Source: an uncultured Collinsella sp. (GTDB lineage Bacteria > Actinomycetota > Coriobacteriia > Coriobacteriales > Coriobacteriaceae). From it: DNA of 28,529 nt. The stretch covers positions 1 to 28,529 of the forward strand of contig UQNB01000023.1 in assembly GCA_900542235.1 (NCBI GenBank), read 5' to 3'. Below are positions 9,052 to 16,497 of the stretch, one piece after another. The stretch's first letter is position 1. Every line of letters starts with the position of its first letter. The position numbers and the translations under genes were made by a program. Below the pieces are notes generated by a model. The model saw only the letters and a list, made by a program, of their open reading frames with translations. It was not told where the DNA came from and did not search any database.

Positions 9052-9077
9052 TGGTAAAACTCTTGACAGTTTTACCA
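9052..9077. promoter_or_regulatory. Candidate operator, 10-bp inverted repeat around a TTGACA
   Basis: TGGTAAAACT (9052-9061) and AGTTTTACCA (9068-9077) form a perfect inverted repeat with a 6-nt spacer. The spacer and first base of the right arm contain TTGACA (9063-9068), a consensus -35 hexamer on the plus strand, although I see no convincing -10 at 16-18 nt. It lies between divergent glgB and the HAD gene. A dimeric repressor or activator binding here is the simplest reading; the regulator is unknown. Confidence 0.55.
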
Positions 9078-9108
9078 ATAAGGGTTTTTTGATTGTTGGT
9101 TTGACGTT

Positions 9109-9139
9109 TGGTAAAACGTTTTTAGCAGGTTGTTTACCA
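9109..9139. promoter_or_regulatory. Second, imperfect copy of the TGGTAAAAC inverted repeat
   Basis: TGGTAAAAC (9109-9117) and GTTTACCA (9132-9139) repeat the half-sites of the operator 57 bp upstream, with one base missing in the right arm and a longer spacer. A palindrome AAAACGTTTT (9113-9122) overlaps it. The site ends 22 nt before the HAD start codon, so binding here could block transcription or translation of that gene. Confidence 0.4.
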
Positions 9140-9161
9140 TTTGACATCGAAAGGTACATTT

Positions 9162-9851
9162 ATGTCCCAGACCGCCGCTCCCAATGTCGCTTTTATTTTC
9201 GATTGCGACGGCACGCTGGTTAATAGCACCCCCGTTTGGGCCTATGCCCAGCCCGAGTTATTGCACCGCCACGGAGTTGACGTGACGGTCGACGATTTTG
9301 CCCAGTTTGAGCATTTGTCGCTCGAGGACGAGTGCCAGGCCTACCACGACACGTGGGGCATTGGCGAGAATGGCGAGGAGCTGTATCGCGAGCTGAGCGA
9401 CATTCTGATTGATGGGTACTCCAAGGTGCCGCCGCGCGAGGGGCTCCTGGCATTTTTGAAGCAGGCGAAGGCGGCGGGGATCGCCATGTGCGTGGCTACG
9501 TCCACACCGGCCGAGCTGGTGCAGTCCGCCCTTGCGGGCGCAGGGCTCGATGCTTACATGGAGTTTGTTACCACGACGGGCGAGGCGGGACGCTCCAAGC
9601 AGTTCCCCGATGTGTACGAGCTGGCTCTGCGCCGTCTGGAGGAGCGCCATGGGCATAAGTTTGAGCGCGTCTGGGTGTTTGAGGACGCGGTCTTTGGCCT
9701 TAAGAGCTCTGGGGTCGCTGGCTTTAAGTGTGTAGGTATCTATGACCCGCACGGCCGCATGAAGCGCGACGATGTGCGCGCCAACTGCGATATCTTTATC
9801 GACAGCTACGAGGACCTGGATCTGGCCCGCGTGCTTTCGTTTGAGGGATAG
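9162..9851 (+). CDS. HAD-superfamily phosphatase / beta-phosphoglucomutase-like protein
   Basis: Haloacid dehalogenase-like hydrolase, 229 residues, subfamily with a helical cap after motif I. Motif I FDCDGTLVNS gives the nucleophile D14 and acid/base D16. Motif II is the T/S in ATSTPAE. A basic residue in GRSKQFPD fits motif III, and FEDAVFG fits motif IV. Similar proteins act on phosphoglycolate, glucose-1-phosphate or other small phosphates; the substrate cannot be told from sequence. ATG 9162 was chosen over an in-frame upstream codon at 9141 because AAAGG precedes it at good distance and the domain starts soon after. It is divergent from the glg operon, sharing its upstream region, so a link with sugar phosphates is plausible but inferred. 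Confidence 0.85.
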   Translation: MSQTAAPNVAFIFDCDGTLVNSTPVWAYAQPELLHRHGVDVTVDDFAQFEHLSLEDECQAYHDTWGIGENGEELYRELSDILIDGYSKVPPREGLLAFLKQAKAAGIAMCVATSTPAELVQSALAGAGLDAYMEFVTTTGEAGRSKQFPDVYELALRRLEERHGHKFERVWVFEDAVFGLKSSGVAGFKCVGIYDPHGRMKRDDVRANCDIFIDSYEDLDLARVLSFEG

Positions 9852-9860
9852 GCGAGAGCT

Positions 9861-10551
9861 GTGGCTTGTAAGGTATTAGTGGTCTGTGGCTCGCCCGTGG
9901 TGGCGAGCGCGGATCTGTTGCGTAGGCTAGCAGGGGAGTGCGACCACGTTGTCGCCGTGGACCGCGGGCTCGATGCGCTGCTGAGCGCGCGGCTAGGCTG
10001 CGACGTATATGTGGGGGATGCCGACACGGTGAGCGATGCAGGTCGCGCACTGGTCGATGCCGCCACCGACTTTGAAGTTGAGCGCCATGACCCGTACAAG
10101 GACTTTACCGATCTGGCGTTGGCGCTCGATTCCGTCCGCCGTTGCTGGCCGGGTGCCGAAGTGGTTGCGAACTGCGCCCACGGCGCAACAGATGCCCTGC
10201 GCCACCGCCGGCCGCCCCGACATGGCCCTAAGCGTCCTAGGCTTACTAGCCAACTTCAAAGACGCCCCCGTCTGGATTGCCGAGGACGAGACCACGGCCC
10301 GCATTCTGCACGAAGGCGAATCCTGGACCATTGAGGGCGCCGAGGGCAAGACGTTCTCCATCATCGCCATTACCCCTGGGACGGTAGTAAGCGAACACGG
10401 CCTAGAATGGGAACTAGACCACAGCCCCCTAGGCTTGTTAGCCGACACGGGCATCAGCAACATAGTCCGATCCACCGCAAAGATAGCCGTCCACCAAGGA
10501 ACTGCAATAGCGTATTTGTTACATGAGGGTTTTCCTGGGACGGTGGGTTAA
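9861..10551 (+). pseudogene. thiN: Thiamine diphosphokinase, frame broken by a 25-nt insertion
   Basis: Thiamine pyrophosphokinase transfers pyrophosphate from ATP to thiamine to make TPP. The N-terminal part from GTG 9861 (MACKVLVVCGSP, then VVAVDRGLDALL, VGDADTVSDAG and HDPYKDFTDLALAL) carries the conserved Asp-rich motifs of the catalytic domain. At 10178 the frame is lost and the first frame ends at 10334. The family continues in the +1 frame with TAGRPDMALSVLGLLANF, then a C-terminal beta-sandwich-like domain, to TAA 10551. Removing 25 nt between two CTGCGCC copies (10172-10178 and 10197-10203) gives one continuous 221-residue protein, the normal length. Start is GTG with a weak SD, 9 nt after the HAD gene. 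Either a real lesion, an assembly error, or (speculative) a bypassed segment. Confidence 0.85.
10172..10203 (+). repeat. 25-nt insertion in thiN with direct repeats and hairpin
   Basis: CTGCGCC occurs at 10172-10178 and again at 10197-10203, a 25-nt period. Directly after the first copy, TGCGCC-cac-GGCGCA (10173-10187) makes a perfect 6-bp hairpin. One copy of the repeat plus the intervening 18 nt is foreign to the thiamine diphosphokinase reading frame. Confidence 0.75.
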
Positions 10552-10608
10552 TTGACTGATTTTGACTTCGGCAAAATCAGTCAATTCAGCCCCGTCCCAG
10601 GAAAACCC
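10527..10608. repeat. 82-nt long hairpin spanning the thiN stop codon
   Basis: Outer arms GGGTTTTCCTGGGACGG (10527-10543) and CCGTCCCAGGAAAACCC (10592-10608) are 17 bp perfect. Inner arms AATTGACTGATTTTG (10550-10564) and CAAAATCAGTCAATT (10572-10586) are 15 bp perfect with a 7-nt loop containing TTCG. The last codons and stop of thiN lie inside it. No T-run flanks either side. Its size and symmetry suggest a repeat or mobile palindromic element, or a strong bidirectional RNA structure. Confidence 0.85.
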
Positions 10609-10635
10609 GTAAGAAAAAGTTTCAACAAAAATCTC

Positions 10636-10664
10636 TTGCATCAAGCTAAACATTCCCCTATAGT
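10636..10664 (+). promoter_or_regulatory. Sigma-A-type promoter for tRNA-Ala
   Basis: TTGCAT (10636-10641) and TATAGT (10659-10664) are separated by 17 nt, the ideal spacing, and end 13 nt before the tRNA. The stretch is clearly AT-richer than its surroundings. Confidence 0.8.
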
Positions 10665-10677
10665 ACTACCTCGTCAC

Positions 10678-10750
10678 GGGGGCGTAGCTCAGCTGGGAGA
10701 GCGCTTGACTGGCAGTCAAGAGGTCAGGGGTTCGATCCCCCTCGTCTCCA
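10678..10750 (+). tRNA. tRNA-Ala (anticodon GGC)
   Basis: A complete cloverleaf of 73 nt. The acceptor stem GGGGGCG pairs with CGTCTCC and contains G3:U70, the alanine identity pair. The anticodon arm is CTTGA-CTGGCAG-TCAAG with anticodon GGC, and the T-arm contains GGTTCGATCC. The discriminator is A at 10750. The following bases are CCC, so the 3' CCA is not encoded. It has its own promoter upstream and a terminator downstream. Confidence 0.95.
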
Positions 10751-10766
10751 CCCGAGCATTGAATGA

Positions 10767-10794
10767 GGCTCCAACGCAAGTTGGGGCCTTTTTT
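10767..10794 (+). terminator. Intrinsic terminator after tRNA-Ala
   Basis: GGCTCCAAC (10767-10775), loop GCAA, GTTGGGGCC (10780-10788) with one G-U pair, followed by TTTTTT. A standard rho-independent terminator separating the tRNA from the ABC-F gene. Confidence 0.9.
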
Positions 10795-10825
10795 CATATA
10801 GGCACACAAGGTCAAAGGCGGCACC

Positions 10826-12859
10826 ATGATCCTCCTGGTCGACAAGATCGAAAAAAGCTTCGGCGCGCGCGTCCTCTTTAGCGGCGCATCCTTCCAGATC
10901 AACCCCGGCGAGCGCTTCGCGCTCGTGGGCCCCAACGGCGCCGGCAAAACCACCATGCTCAAGATCATCATGGGCATCGACAGCCCCGACGCCGGCCAGG
11001 TCCAGTACGCAAAGGACTGCCAGGTGGGCTACCTAGAGCAGGAAACCAACCTGGAGCAAAAGGACACCACCATCCTCGCCGAGGTCATGGCGGCGGCCAA
11101 GGAAATCCGCCGCATGGGCGAGCGCGCCAACGAGCTGCAGGCCCAAATCACCGAGCTCTCCGAGCAGGGCAAGGACGTCGACGCACTCCTTAACGAGTAC
11201 GGCCAGGTCCAGGACCGCTTTGAGCACCTGGGCGGCTACGAGCTCGAGAGCAACGCCCGCAAAATCCTGTCCGGCCTGGGCTTTAAGGTCACCGACTTTG
11301 AGCGCCCGTGCTCCGAGTTCTCGGGCGGCTGGCAGATGCGTATCGCGCTGGCAAAGCTCTTCCTGCGCCACCCCGACCTGCTGCTTCTAGACGAGCCCAC
11401 CAACCACCTGGACCTCGAGAGCGTCCAGTGGCTGCGCGGCTTTATCGCCAACTACGACGGCGCCGTCCTCATCGTCAGCCACGACCGCGCCTTCATGGAC
11501 GCCTGCGTCGACCACGTCGCCGCACTCGAAAACCGTCGCGTGACCACCTACACCGGCAACTACAACAGCTACCTCAAGCAGCGCGAAGACAACCTGGAGC
11601 AGATGCGCGCCAAGCGTGCCGCCCAGGAGCGCGACATCGCCCACATGCAGGTCTTCGTCGACAAGTTCCGCTACAAGCCCACCAAGGCTGCCCAGGCTCA
11701 GGAGCGAATCCGCAAGATCGAGCAGATCAAAAAGGAGCTTGTCATCCTGCCCGAGGGCCACAAGCACATCGACTTTAAGTTCCCCGACCCACCGCGCTCC
11801 GGCGACATGGTCGTGGGGCTCGAGGGCGTCTCCAAGTCCTACGGCAACAAGCATATCTACAGCGACATCGACCTCAAGCTCTACCGCGGCGAGCACGTGG
11901 CGCTCGTCGGCCCCAACGGCGCCGGCAAGTCCACGCTCATGAAGATCCTCGCCGGCCTGGAGCCGCCCACCACCGGCACCCGCGACCTAGGCACCAACGT
12001 CGGCGTCGCCTACTACGCCCAGCACGCACTCGAGGGTATGACCGAGTCCAATACCGTCCTGCAAGAGATCGACACCGTTACGCCCAAGTGGACCGTGCCG
12101 CAGCAGCGCAGCCTGCTGGGTGCCTTCCTGTTTAGCGACAACGACGCAATCGAAAAGCAGGTCCGCGTCCTCTCCGGCGGCGAAAAGGCACGTCTGGCCC
12201 TTGCCAAGATGCTCGTGGCCCCCGAGGCGCTCCTGTGCCTGGACGAGCCAACCAACCACCTGGACATCGATTCGGTGGACATGCTCGAGAACGCCCTGCA
12301 AAACTTCCCCGGCACCATCGTGCTGATCAGCCACGACGAGCACCTGGTGCGCGCCGTGGCCAACCGCGTGATCGACATCCGCGATGGCAAGGTCACGGTC
12401 TATGACGGCGACTACGACTACTACCTCTACAAGCGCGAGGACCTCGCAGCCCGCGCCGCCGCCGAAGCGGCAGGGGAGAGTGCGCCGACCGCGGCCAAGC
12501 CCGCCAAGGCAACCGCCGCCCAGGCCGATGCGCCCGCCGCCACCCCCAAGCCTGCCGAGGGTAAAAAGACCAAGGAGCAGAAGCGTGCCGAGGCCCAGGC
12601 CCGCGCTGCGCTCAACAAAAAACTCAAGGGCGTGCGCAACCAGCTCAAGAAGATCGAGGCAGAGCTGGACAAAAAGCGTGCTCGCTATGACGAGCTTATG
12701 GAATTGATGGCAAGCGAAGAGCTTTATGCCGATCAGGATAAGTTCAACGCCGCGCTGGGGGAATATAACGGCCTTAAGCAAGAGCTGCCCAAGCTCGAGG
12801 ACGAATGGCTGGAGCTTTCCACCCAGATCGAAGAGGAGACCGCGCGTGAACTCTCGTAA
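10826..12859 (+). CDS. ABC-F family ATP-binding protein (duplicated ATPase)
   Basis: Soluble ABC-F protein with two nucleotide-binding domains and no membrane part. Such proteins act on the ribosome (translation factor, or antibiotic protection in some members). There are 677 residues. Domain 1 has Walker A GPNGAGKTT (about 33-41), signature SGGWQMRIALAK and Walker B LLLLDEPTNHLDLES. The basic helical linker typical of the family follows. Domain 2 has GPNGAGKST (about 362), LSGGEKARLALAK and LLCLDEPTNHLDIDS. An Ala/Pro/Lys-rich segment (about 550-585) leads to a C-terminal coiled coil like that of Uup/YdiF-type members. ATG 10826 is preceded by AAAGGCGG. It is the first gene after the tRNA terminator, so its promoter must lie in the short gap. 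Which ABC-F subgroup it belongs to is not settled. Confidence 0.93.
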   Translation: MILLVDKIEKSFGARVLFSGASFQINPGERFALVGPNGAGKTTMLKIIMGIDSPDAGQVQYAKDCQVGYLEQETNLEQKDTTILAEVMAAAKEIRRMGERANELQAQITELSEQGKDVDALLNEYGQVQDRFEHLGGYELESNARKILSGLGFKVTDFERPCSEFSGGWQMRIALAKLFLRHPDLLLLDEPTNHLDLESVQWLRGFIANYDGAVLIVSHDRAFMDACVDHVAALENRRVTTYTGNYNSYLKQREDNLEQMRAKRAAQERDIAHMQVFVDKFRYKPTKAAQAQERIRKIEQIKKELVILPEGHKHIDFKFPDPPRSGDMVVGLEGVSKSYGNKHIYSDIDLKLYRGEHVALVGPNGAGKSTLMKILAGLEPPTTGTRDLGTNVGVAYYAQHALEGMTESNTVLQEIDTVTPKWTVPQQRSLLGAFLFSDNDAIEKQVRVLSGGEKARLALAKMLVAPEALLCLDEPTNHLDIDSVDMLENALQNFPGTIVLISHDEHLVRAVANRVIDIRDGKVTVYDGDYDYYLYKREDLAARAAAEAAGESAPTAAKPAKATAAQADAPAATPKPAEGKKTKEQKRAEAQARAALNKKLKGVRNQLKKIEAELDKKRARYDELMELMASEELYADQDKFNAALGEYNGLKQELPKLEDEWLELSTQIEEETARELS

Positions 12860-13142
12860 GGCCGCTGCCGTGGCGATGAGCATCATCGCCATCGCCTGTC
12901 GCATCTGCGGCATCTTTATGAGCGCGATGACCGTGCTGCTGTGTTTTAGCGGCCTCACCGCCAAGCTGCAGATCGTAGGCTTTGTCGTTGAGCTTTCGCG
13001 CGCACTGCCGAGCGCCATCGCCGGCTATGGCGTCATCACGTCGCCCTTTGGCGGCGTGTTCCGCCTGGATTACGCCATCGTCACCGTGATCCTGTTTGTG
13101 ATCGACTACCTGCTCACGCGCGCCTCGCGCCGCGTCCGCTAG
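12846..13142 (+). CDS. Small hypothetical membrane protein
   Basis: 98 residues, not recognised. It begins with GTG 12846, 14 nt inside the end of the ABC-F gene, with AGAGGAGA about 7 nt upstream. The overlap indicates coupled translation. After a short basic N-terminus there is a hydrophobic segment (about 8-31, AVAMSIIAIACRICGIFMSA), a second less hydrophobic one (about 38-62), and a third (about 73-91, YAIVTVILFVIDYLL) followed by a basic tail ASRRVR. This pattern suggests two or three membrane helices. It lies 9 nt before the M50 protease gene and may work with it, but only position supports that. Confidence 0.7.
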   Translation: MNSRKAAAVAMSIIAIACRICGIFMSAMTVLLCFSGLTAKLQIVGFVVELSRALPSAIAGYGVITSPFGGVFRLDYAIVTVILFVIDYLLTRASRRVR

Positions 13143-13151
13143 GGGAGCGCT

Positions 13152-13835
13152 ATGTCCAGCAGCTACCTCATGAACCTGCTCGCCAGCGCCGTCGCCGTCA
13201 TCGTGGGCATCGTGATCCACGAGAGCGCACACGCCGCCGCGGCCTGGGCGCTCGGCGACAAGACGGCCCGTTCGCGCGGCCGCGTGTCACTCAACCCGCT
13301 TAACCATATCGACCCGTTTGGCACCATCATCCTGCCGCTGCTCATGCTCGCGGCCGGCGGCCCGGTGTTCGCCTTCGCCAAACCCGTGCCCGTCTACCTC
13401 AACAACCTCAAGCACCCCAAGCGCGACGAGGTCCTGGTGAGCGCGGCCGGCCCCGCGTCGAACATCGCACTCGCGTGCCTTGCCGCGGCACTCATGCACG
13501 TGGCGTACGGCAACCTCTACACCGGCATCTCCTTTGCCCTGGCGTCACAGATCATGAACTTCGGCGCCACGTTTATCGTGGTTAACCTGTCACTCGCATT
13601 CTTCAACCTCATCCCGATCCCGCCGCTCGATGGCTCGTCGATCATCGTGCCGTTCCTCAAAGGCAAGGCGCTCGCCAACTACTACCGCCTGCAGCAATAC
13701 GCCATGCCCATCCTCATCATCGTGCTGTATCTGCTGCCTATGTGGACCGGCATCGATGTAATCAGCCGCTATTTCGACGTTACCGTGTATCCGCTGGCCG
13801 AGTGGCTGCTCAACTTCGCAATCGCCGGCATCTAA
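13152..13835 (+). CDS. Site-2 protease-like M50 family membrane metalloprotease
   Basis: Polytopic membrane protein of 227 residues. HESAH (H23, E24, H27) in the first membrane helix is the HExxH zinc site, and NLIPIPPLDGSS (D160-G161) in a later helix supplies the third ligand, as in the short rhomboid-sized M50 proteins of many bacteria. SAAGPASNIALACL is the conserved Gly-rich helix between them. No PDZ domain is present. Members cleave within the membrane; the substrate is unknown here. Start ATG 13152 follows AGGGGAGCGCT. It lies 84 nt upstream of scpA, a neighbourhood (M50, scpA, scpB, pseudouridine synthase) that is common in Gram-positive bacteria. Confidence 0.92.
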   Translation: MSSSYLMNLLASAVAVIVGIVIHESAHAAAAWALGDKTARSRGRVSLNPLNHIDPFGTIILPLLMLAAGGPVFAFAKPVPVYLNNLKHPKRDEVLVSAAGPASNIALACLAAALMHVAYGNLYTGISFALASQIMNFGATFIVVNLSLAFFNLIPIPPLDGSSIIVPFLKGKALANYYRLQQYAMPILIIVLYLLPMWTGIDVISRYFDVTVYPLAEWLLNFAIAGI

Positions 13836-13919
13836 GGTAAACTTACAGGTCGACCGCGCAAAACGGTCGCAACATGCACCCAAACCGCGCCGCGAAGGCG
13901 CCGTCAAAGGAGGTCGAAG

Positions 13920-14732
13920 ATGTCGTATCGCGTGTCGACTCAGGTCTACAGCGGGCCGTTCGACCTGTTGCTGCAGCTGGTAACCCGCCAAAAAGTAGAT
14001 ATCGGCGCCATCTCCATCAGCGAGGTGGCCGAGCAGTACCTTGCCGAGGTGGAGCGCATCGAGGCGCTGGACCTGGACGTGGCGAGCGACTTTCTGCTGG
14101 TCGCGGCAACCCTTCTGGACATCAAGGCCGCCTCTCTGGTGCCGCAGGAGGCCCCGCGCAAAGTCGATGACGACGATGACGAGTTCGACGAAGACCTCGA
14201 GGAACTCAGCGCGCTCGACGGCGACGCCTTGCGCGAGGTCCTGATCCAGCGCCTGATTGCCTACAAGCAGTTTAAAGGCGCGGCTGCGGCCCTCGGTGCC
14301 CGCATGCAGGCCGAAAGCCGTATGCATCCGCGTGTGGCCGGCCCCGACCCTGAGTTCCTAGGGCTCATGCCCGACTATCTGGCTGGCATCACCCTGCGCG
14401 GCCTGGCCGTTATCTGTGCCGACCTGGACGGCAAGCGCCAGACCTTCCTGCTGGAGGCCGAGCATGTGGCGCCGCATCGCGTACCGCTCGACCTGACCGT
14501 GGCCTCAGTCGACCGCTTTACCATGGCGCACCAAACCTGCACCTTCCGCGAGCTGTTGGACGGCGACGCCACCACCGAGCAACTCGTCGTCACCTTCCTG
14601 GCCATGCTTGAGCTTGCCAAGCGCGGTTCGCTCACGCTGAGCCAGGACGAGATCTTCGGAACCATCTGCATCAACCGAGTCGAGGGCGCCGAGGCATACG
14701 TGCCCGGCGAGGGCCCCGAGCTCACCGAATAG
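13920..14732 (+). CDS. scpA: Segregation and condensation protein ScpA
   Basis: Kleisin subunit of the SMC-ScpAB condensin complex, bridging SMC heads for chromosome compaction and segregation. The product is 270 residues. The N-terminal kleisin helix region YSGPFDLLLQLVTRQKVDI and LLVAATLLDIKAASLVP are diagnostic. An acidic stretch DDDDDEFDEDLEE (about 83-95) forms the flexible middle, and the C-terminal winged helix (about 205-262) contains VVTFLAMLELAKRGSLTLSQ. Start ATG 13920 has a near-perfect AAAGGAGG. It is followed after 11 nt by scpB. Confidence 0.96.
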   Translation: MSYRVSTQVYSGPFDLLLQLVTRQKVDIGAISISEVAEQYLAEVERIEALDLDVASDFLLVAATLLDIKAASLVPQEAPRKVDDDDDEFDEDLEELSALDGDALREVLIQRLIAYKQFKGAAAALGARMQAESRMHPRVAGPDPEFLGLMPDYLAGITLRGLAVICADLDGKRQTFLLEAEHVAPHRVPLDLTVASVDRFTMAHQTCTFRELLDGDATTEQLVVTFLAMLELAKRGSLTLSQDEIFGTICINRVEGAEAYVPGEGPELTE

Positions 14733-14743
14733 GAGCAGCAACC

Positions 14744-16432
14744 ATGTCAACCCTTTCAACGCTGGAGGCAAACAGCCTCAAAGGCGCCCTCGAGGCGCTG
14801 CTGCTGGTGTCGAGCGACCCGGTGAGTGCGCCCGCGCTCGCCGGCGCACTGGATATCGCCCCCGGCGAGTGCGCATCGCTGCTCGCCGAGCTCAAGGTTG
14901 AGTACGAGGAGGCCAACCGTGGCTTTCAGCTGCGTGAGGTCGCCGGCGGCTGGCGCCTGTTTACGCACCCCGCCTACCACGACGTGGTCGAGGCCTATGT
15001 GTTGAGCTGGGACACGCAAAAGCTGTCGCAGGCCGCGCTCGAAACACTGGCCGTCATCGCATACCACCAGCCCGTGACGCGCGAGGTGGTCAAGGGCATC
15101 CGCGGCGTCAATTCCGACGGCGTCATCGCGTCGCTCGTGGACAAAGGTCTGGTGCGCGAGCTCGGACGCGACCCCCAGCGCGGTCAAGCCATCATCTACG
15201 GCACGACCAACGCCTTCTTGGAAAAGTTCGGTCTGCGCTCCACCCGCGATCTTCCCGATCTGGAGCAGTTTGCCCCCGACGAGCAGTCGCGTCAGTTTAT
15301 CCGCGAGCGCCTGAGCGGCCGCAGCATTCAGTCCACGCTCGAGGAGCAGGCCGAGGACCTGGACGAAGAGCGCGAACTGCTCGATACCGATGTTGAAGAT
15401 GTTGAGGCAGTCGAGAACTTGGAAACCCTGGTCGTCGACGAGATCTCGGAGGATTTGCATGACGAGACTAACGAAGTAGGGGAGACGCGCGCCGGCGCTG
15501 CGGTACCCAACGCGGATACGCACGAGTCCGACGCCCAGCCCGTCTATCCGCACACCATGCGCCTGCAGCGCTTTTTGGCGCGCGCGGGCGTGGCGAGCCG
15601 CCGCGGGTCGGAAGACCTGATGACTGCCGGCCGCGTGACCGTCAACGGCCAGGTCGCGACCGAACTGGGCACCAAGGTCGACGTCGACCGCGACCATATC
15701 GAGGTCGACGGCATGCCCGTCAAGCTCAACCAGGGCGCCGTGTACTTGATGCTCTACAAGCCGACCGGCTACCTCACCACCATGAGCGACCCGCAGGAGC
15801 GACCTTGCGTGGCAGACCTGGTCCCGCGCGACCGCTATCCGGGGCTCTTCCCGGTGGGTCGCCTGGACCGCGACACCACAGGCCTTTTGCTCTTTACCAC
15901 CGACGGCGACCTGTCGCAGGACCTGCTGCACCCCAGCAAGCATGTCTATAAGACCTACCAAGCACTCGTGGACGGCCACCTGACCGATCGCGACTTGGGA
16001 CCGCTCCGCCGTGGCATCGAGCTCGACGACGGCCTGTGCCAGCCGGCGATCTGCCGCGTCATCAACGCGCGCGAGGCAGAGGCTGTGACACCGCAAGGCG
16101 TCAAGCCCGGTACCACCGCCGTGGAGGTCATCATCCGCGAGGGTCGCAAGAACCAGGTCAAGCGCATGCTGAGCAAGATCCACCATCCGGTAATCCGCCT
16201 GCATCGCTGCAACTTTGCCGGCCTTGAGCTCGAGGGCGTGGCCAAGGGCTCGTGGCGCGAGCTCACCGACCGCGAGGTGCAGATCCTCAAAGACGGCGGT
16301 ATCCCGCCCAAGCAGGCCAGCTCCAAGCGCAGCGCCGCGCCGGCGACCAACACCGCGAGTCGCACGCGTCACCACGGTAGCCACGGCTCCGCGCCCAAGC
16401 GCAACACCTACCGCGAGCGCTACACGAGCTAG
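14744..16432 (+). CDS. Fusion of ScpB with an RluB-type 23S rRNA pseudouridine synthase
   Basis: A 562-residue protein that joins two normally separate neighbours. Residues about 10-170 are ScpB (winged helices; LKGALEALLLVSSDPV, LSQAALETLAVIAYHQPVT, GLVRELGRDPQRGQAIIYGTT), the ScpA partner in condensin. An acidic linker follows (about 195-265). From about 272 (MRLQRFLARAGVASRRGSE) there is an S4 RNA-binding domain, then the RsuA/RluB catalytic domain with GRLDRDTTGLLL (catalytic D375) and REGRKNQVKRML. A basic tail with TRHHGSHGSAPKR ends the protein. RluB-type enzymes modify helix 89/90-region uridines in 23S rRNA. No stop or frame change lies between the domains. Start ATG has AGGAG. It could be cleaved or internally re-initiated; an ATG at residue 272 is in frame but lacks a strong SD. 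Confidence 0.93.
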   Translation: MSTLSTLEANSLKGALEALLLVSSDPVSAPALAGALDIAPGECASLLAELKVEYEEANRGFQLREVAGGWRLFTHPAYHDVVEAYVLSWDTQKLSQAALETLAVIAYHQPVTREVVKGIRGVNSDGVIASLVDKGLVRELGRDPQRGQAIIYGTTNAFLEKFGLRSTRDLPDLEQFAPDEQSRQFIRERLSGRSIQSTLEEQAEDLDEERELLDTDVEDVEAVENLETLVVDEISEDLHDETNEVGETRAGAAVPNADTHESDAQPVYPHTMRLQRFLARAGVASRRGSEDLMTAGRVTVNGQVATELGTKVDVDRDHIEVDGMPVKLNQGAVYLMLYKPTGYLTTMSDPQERPCVADLVPRDRYPGLFPVGRLDRDTTGLLLFTTDGDLSQDLLHPSKHVYKTYQALVDGHLTDRDLGPLRRGIELDDGLCQPAICRVINAREAEAVTPQGVKPGTTAVEVIIREGRKNQVKRMLSKIHHPVIRLHRCNFAGLELEGVAKGSWRELTDREVQILKDGGIPPKQASSKRSAAPATNTASRTRHHGSHGSAPKRNTYRERYTS

Positions 16433-16497
16433 GCAATCGCAAAGCCCCAGCGCCCGCGTCCCATACCAGCACGTCAACCACCGAAAGGAAGCATTGC

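Noticed and set aside
8857..9159. Minus-strand open frame of 100 codons upstream of glgB
   Set aside because: It covers the operator and leader region, has no SD or family similarity, and overlaps the glgB start.
14756..16477. 573-codon minus-strand frame opposite scpB-rluB
   Set aside because: Antisense shadow caused by codon bias; no motifs, and the plus strand is clearly the coding strand.
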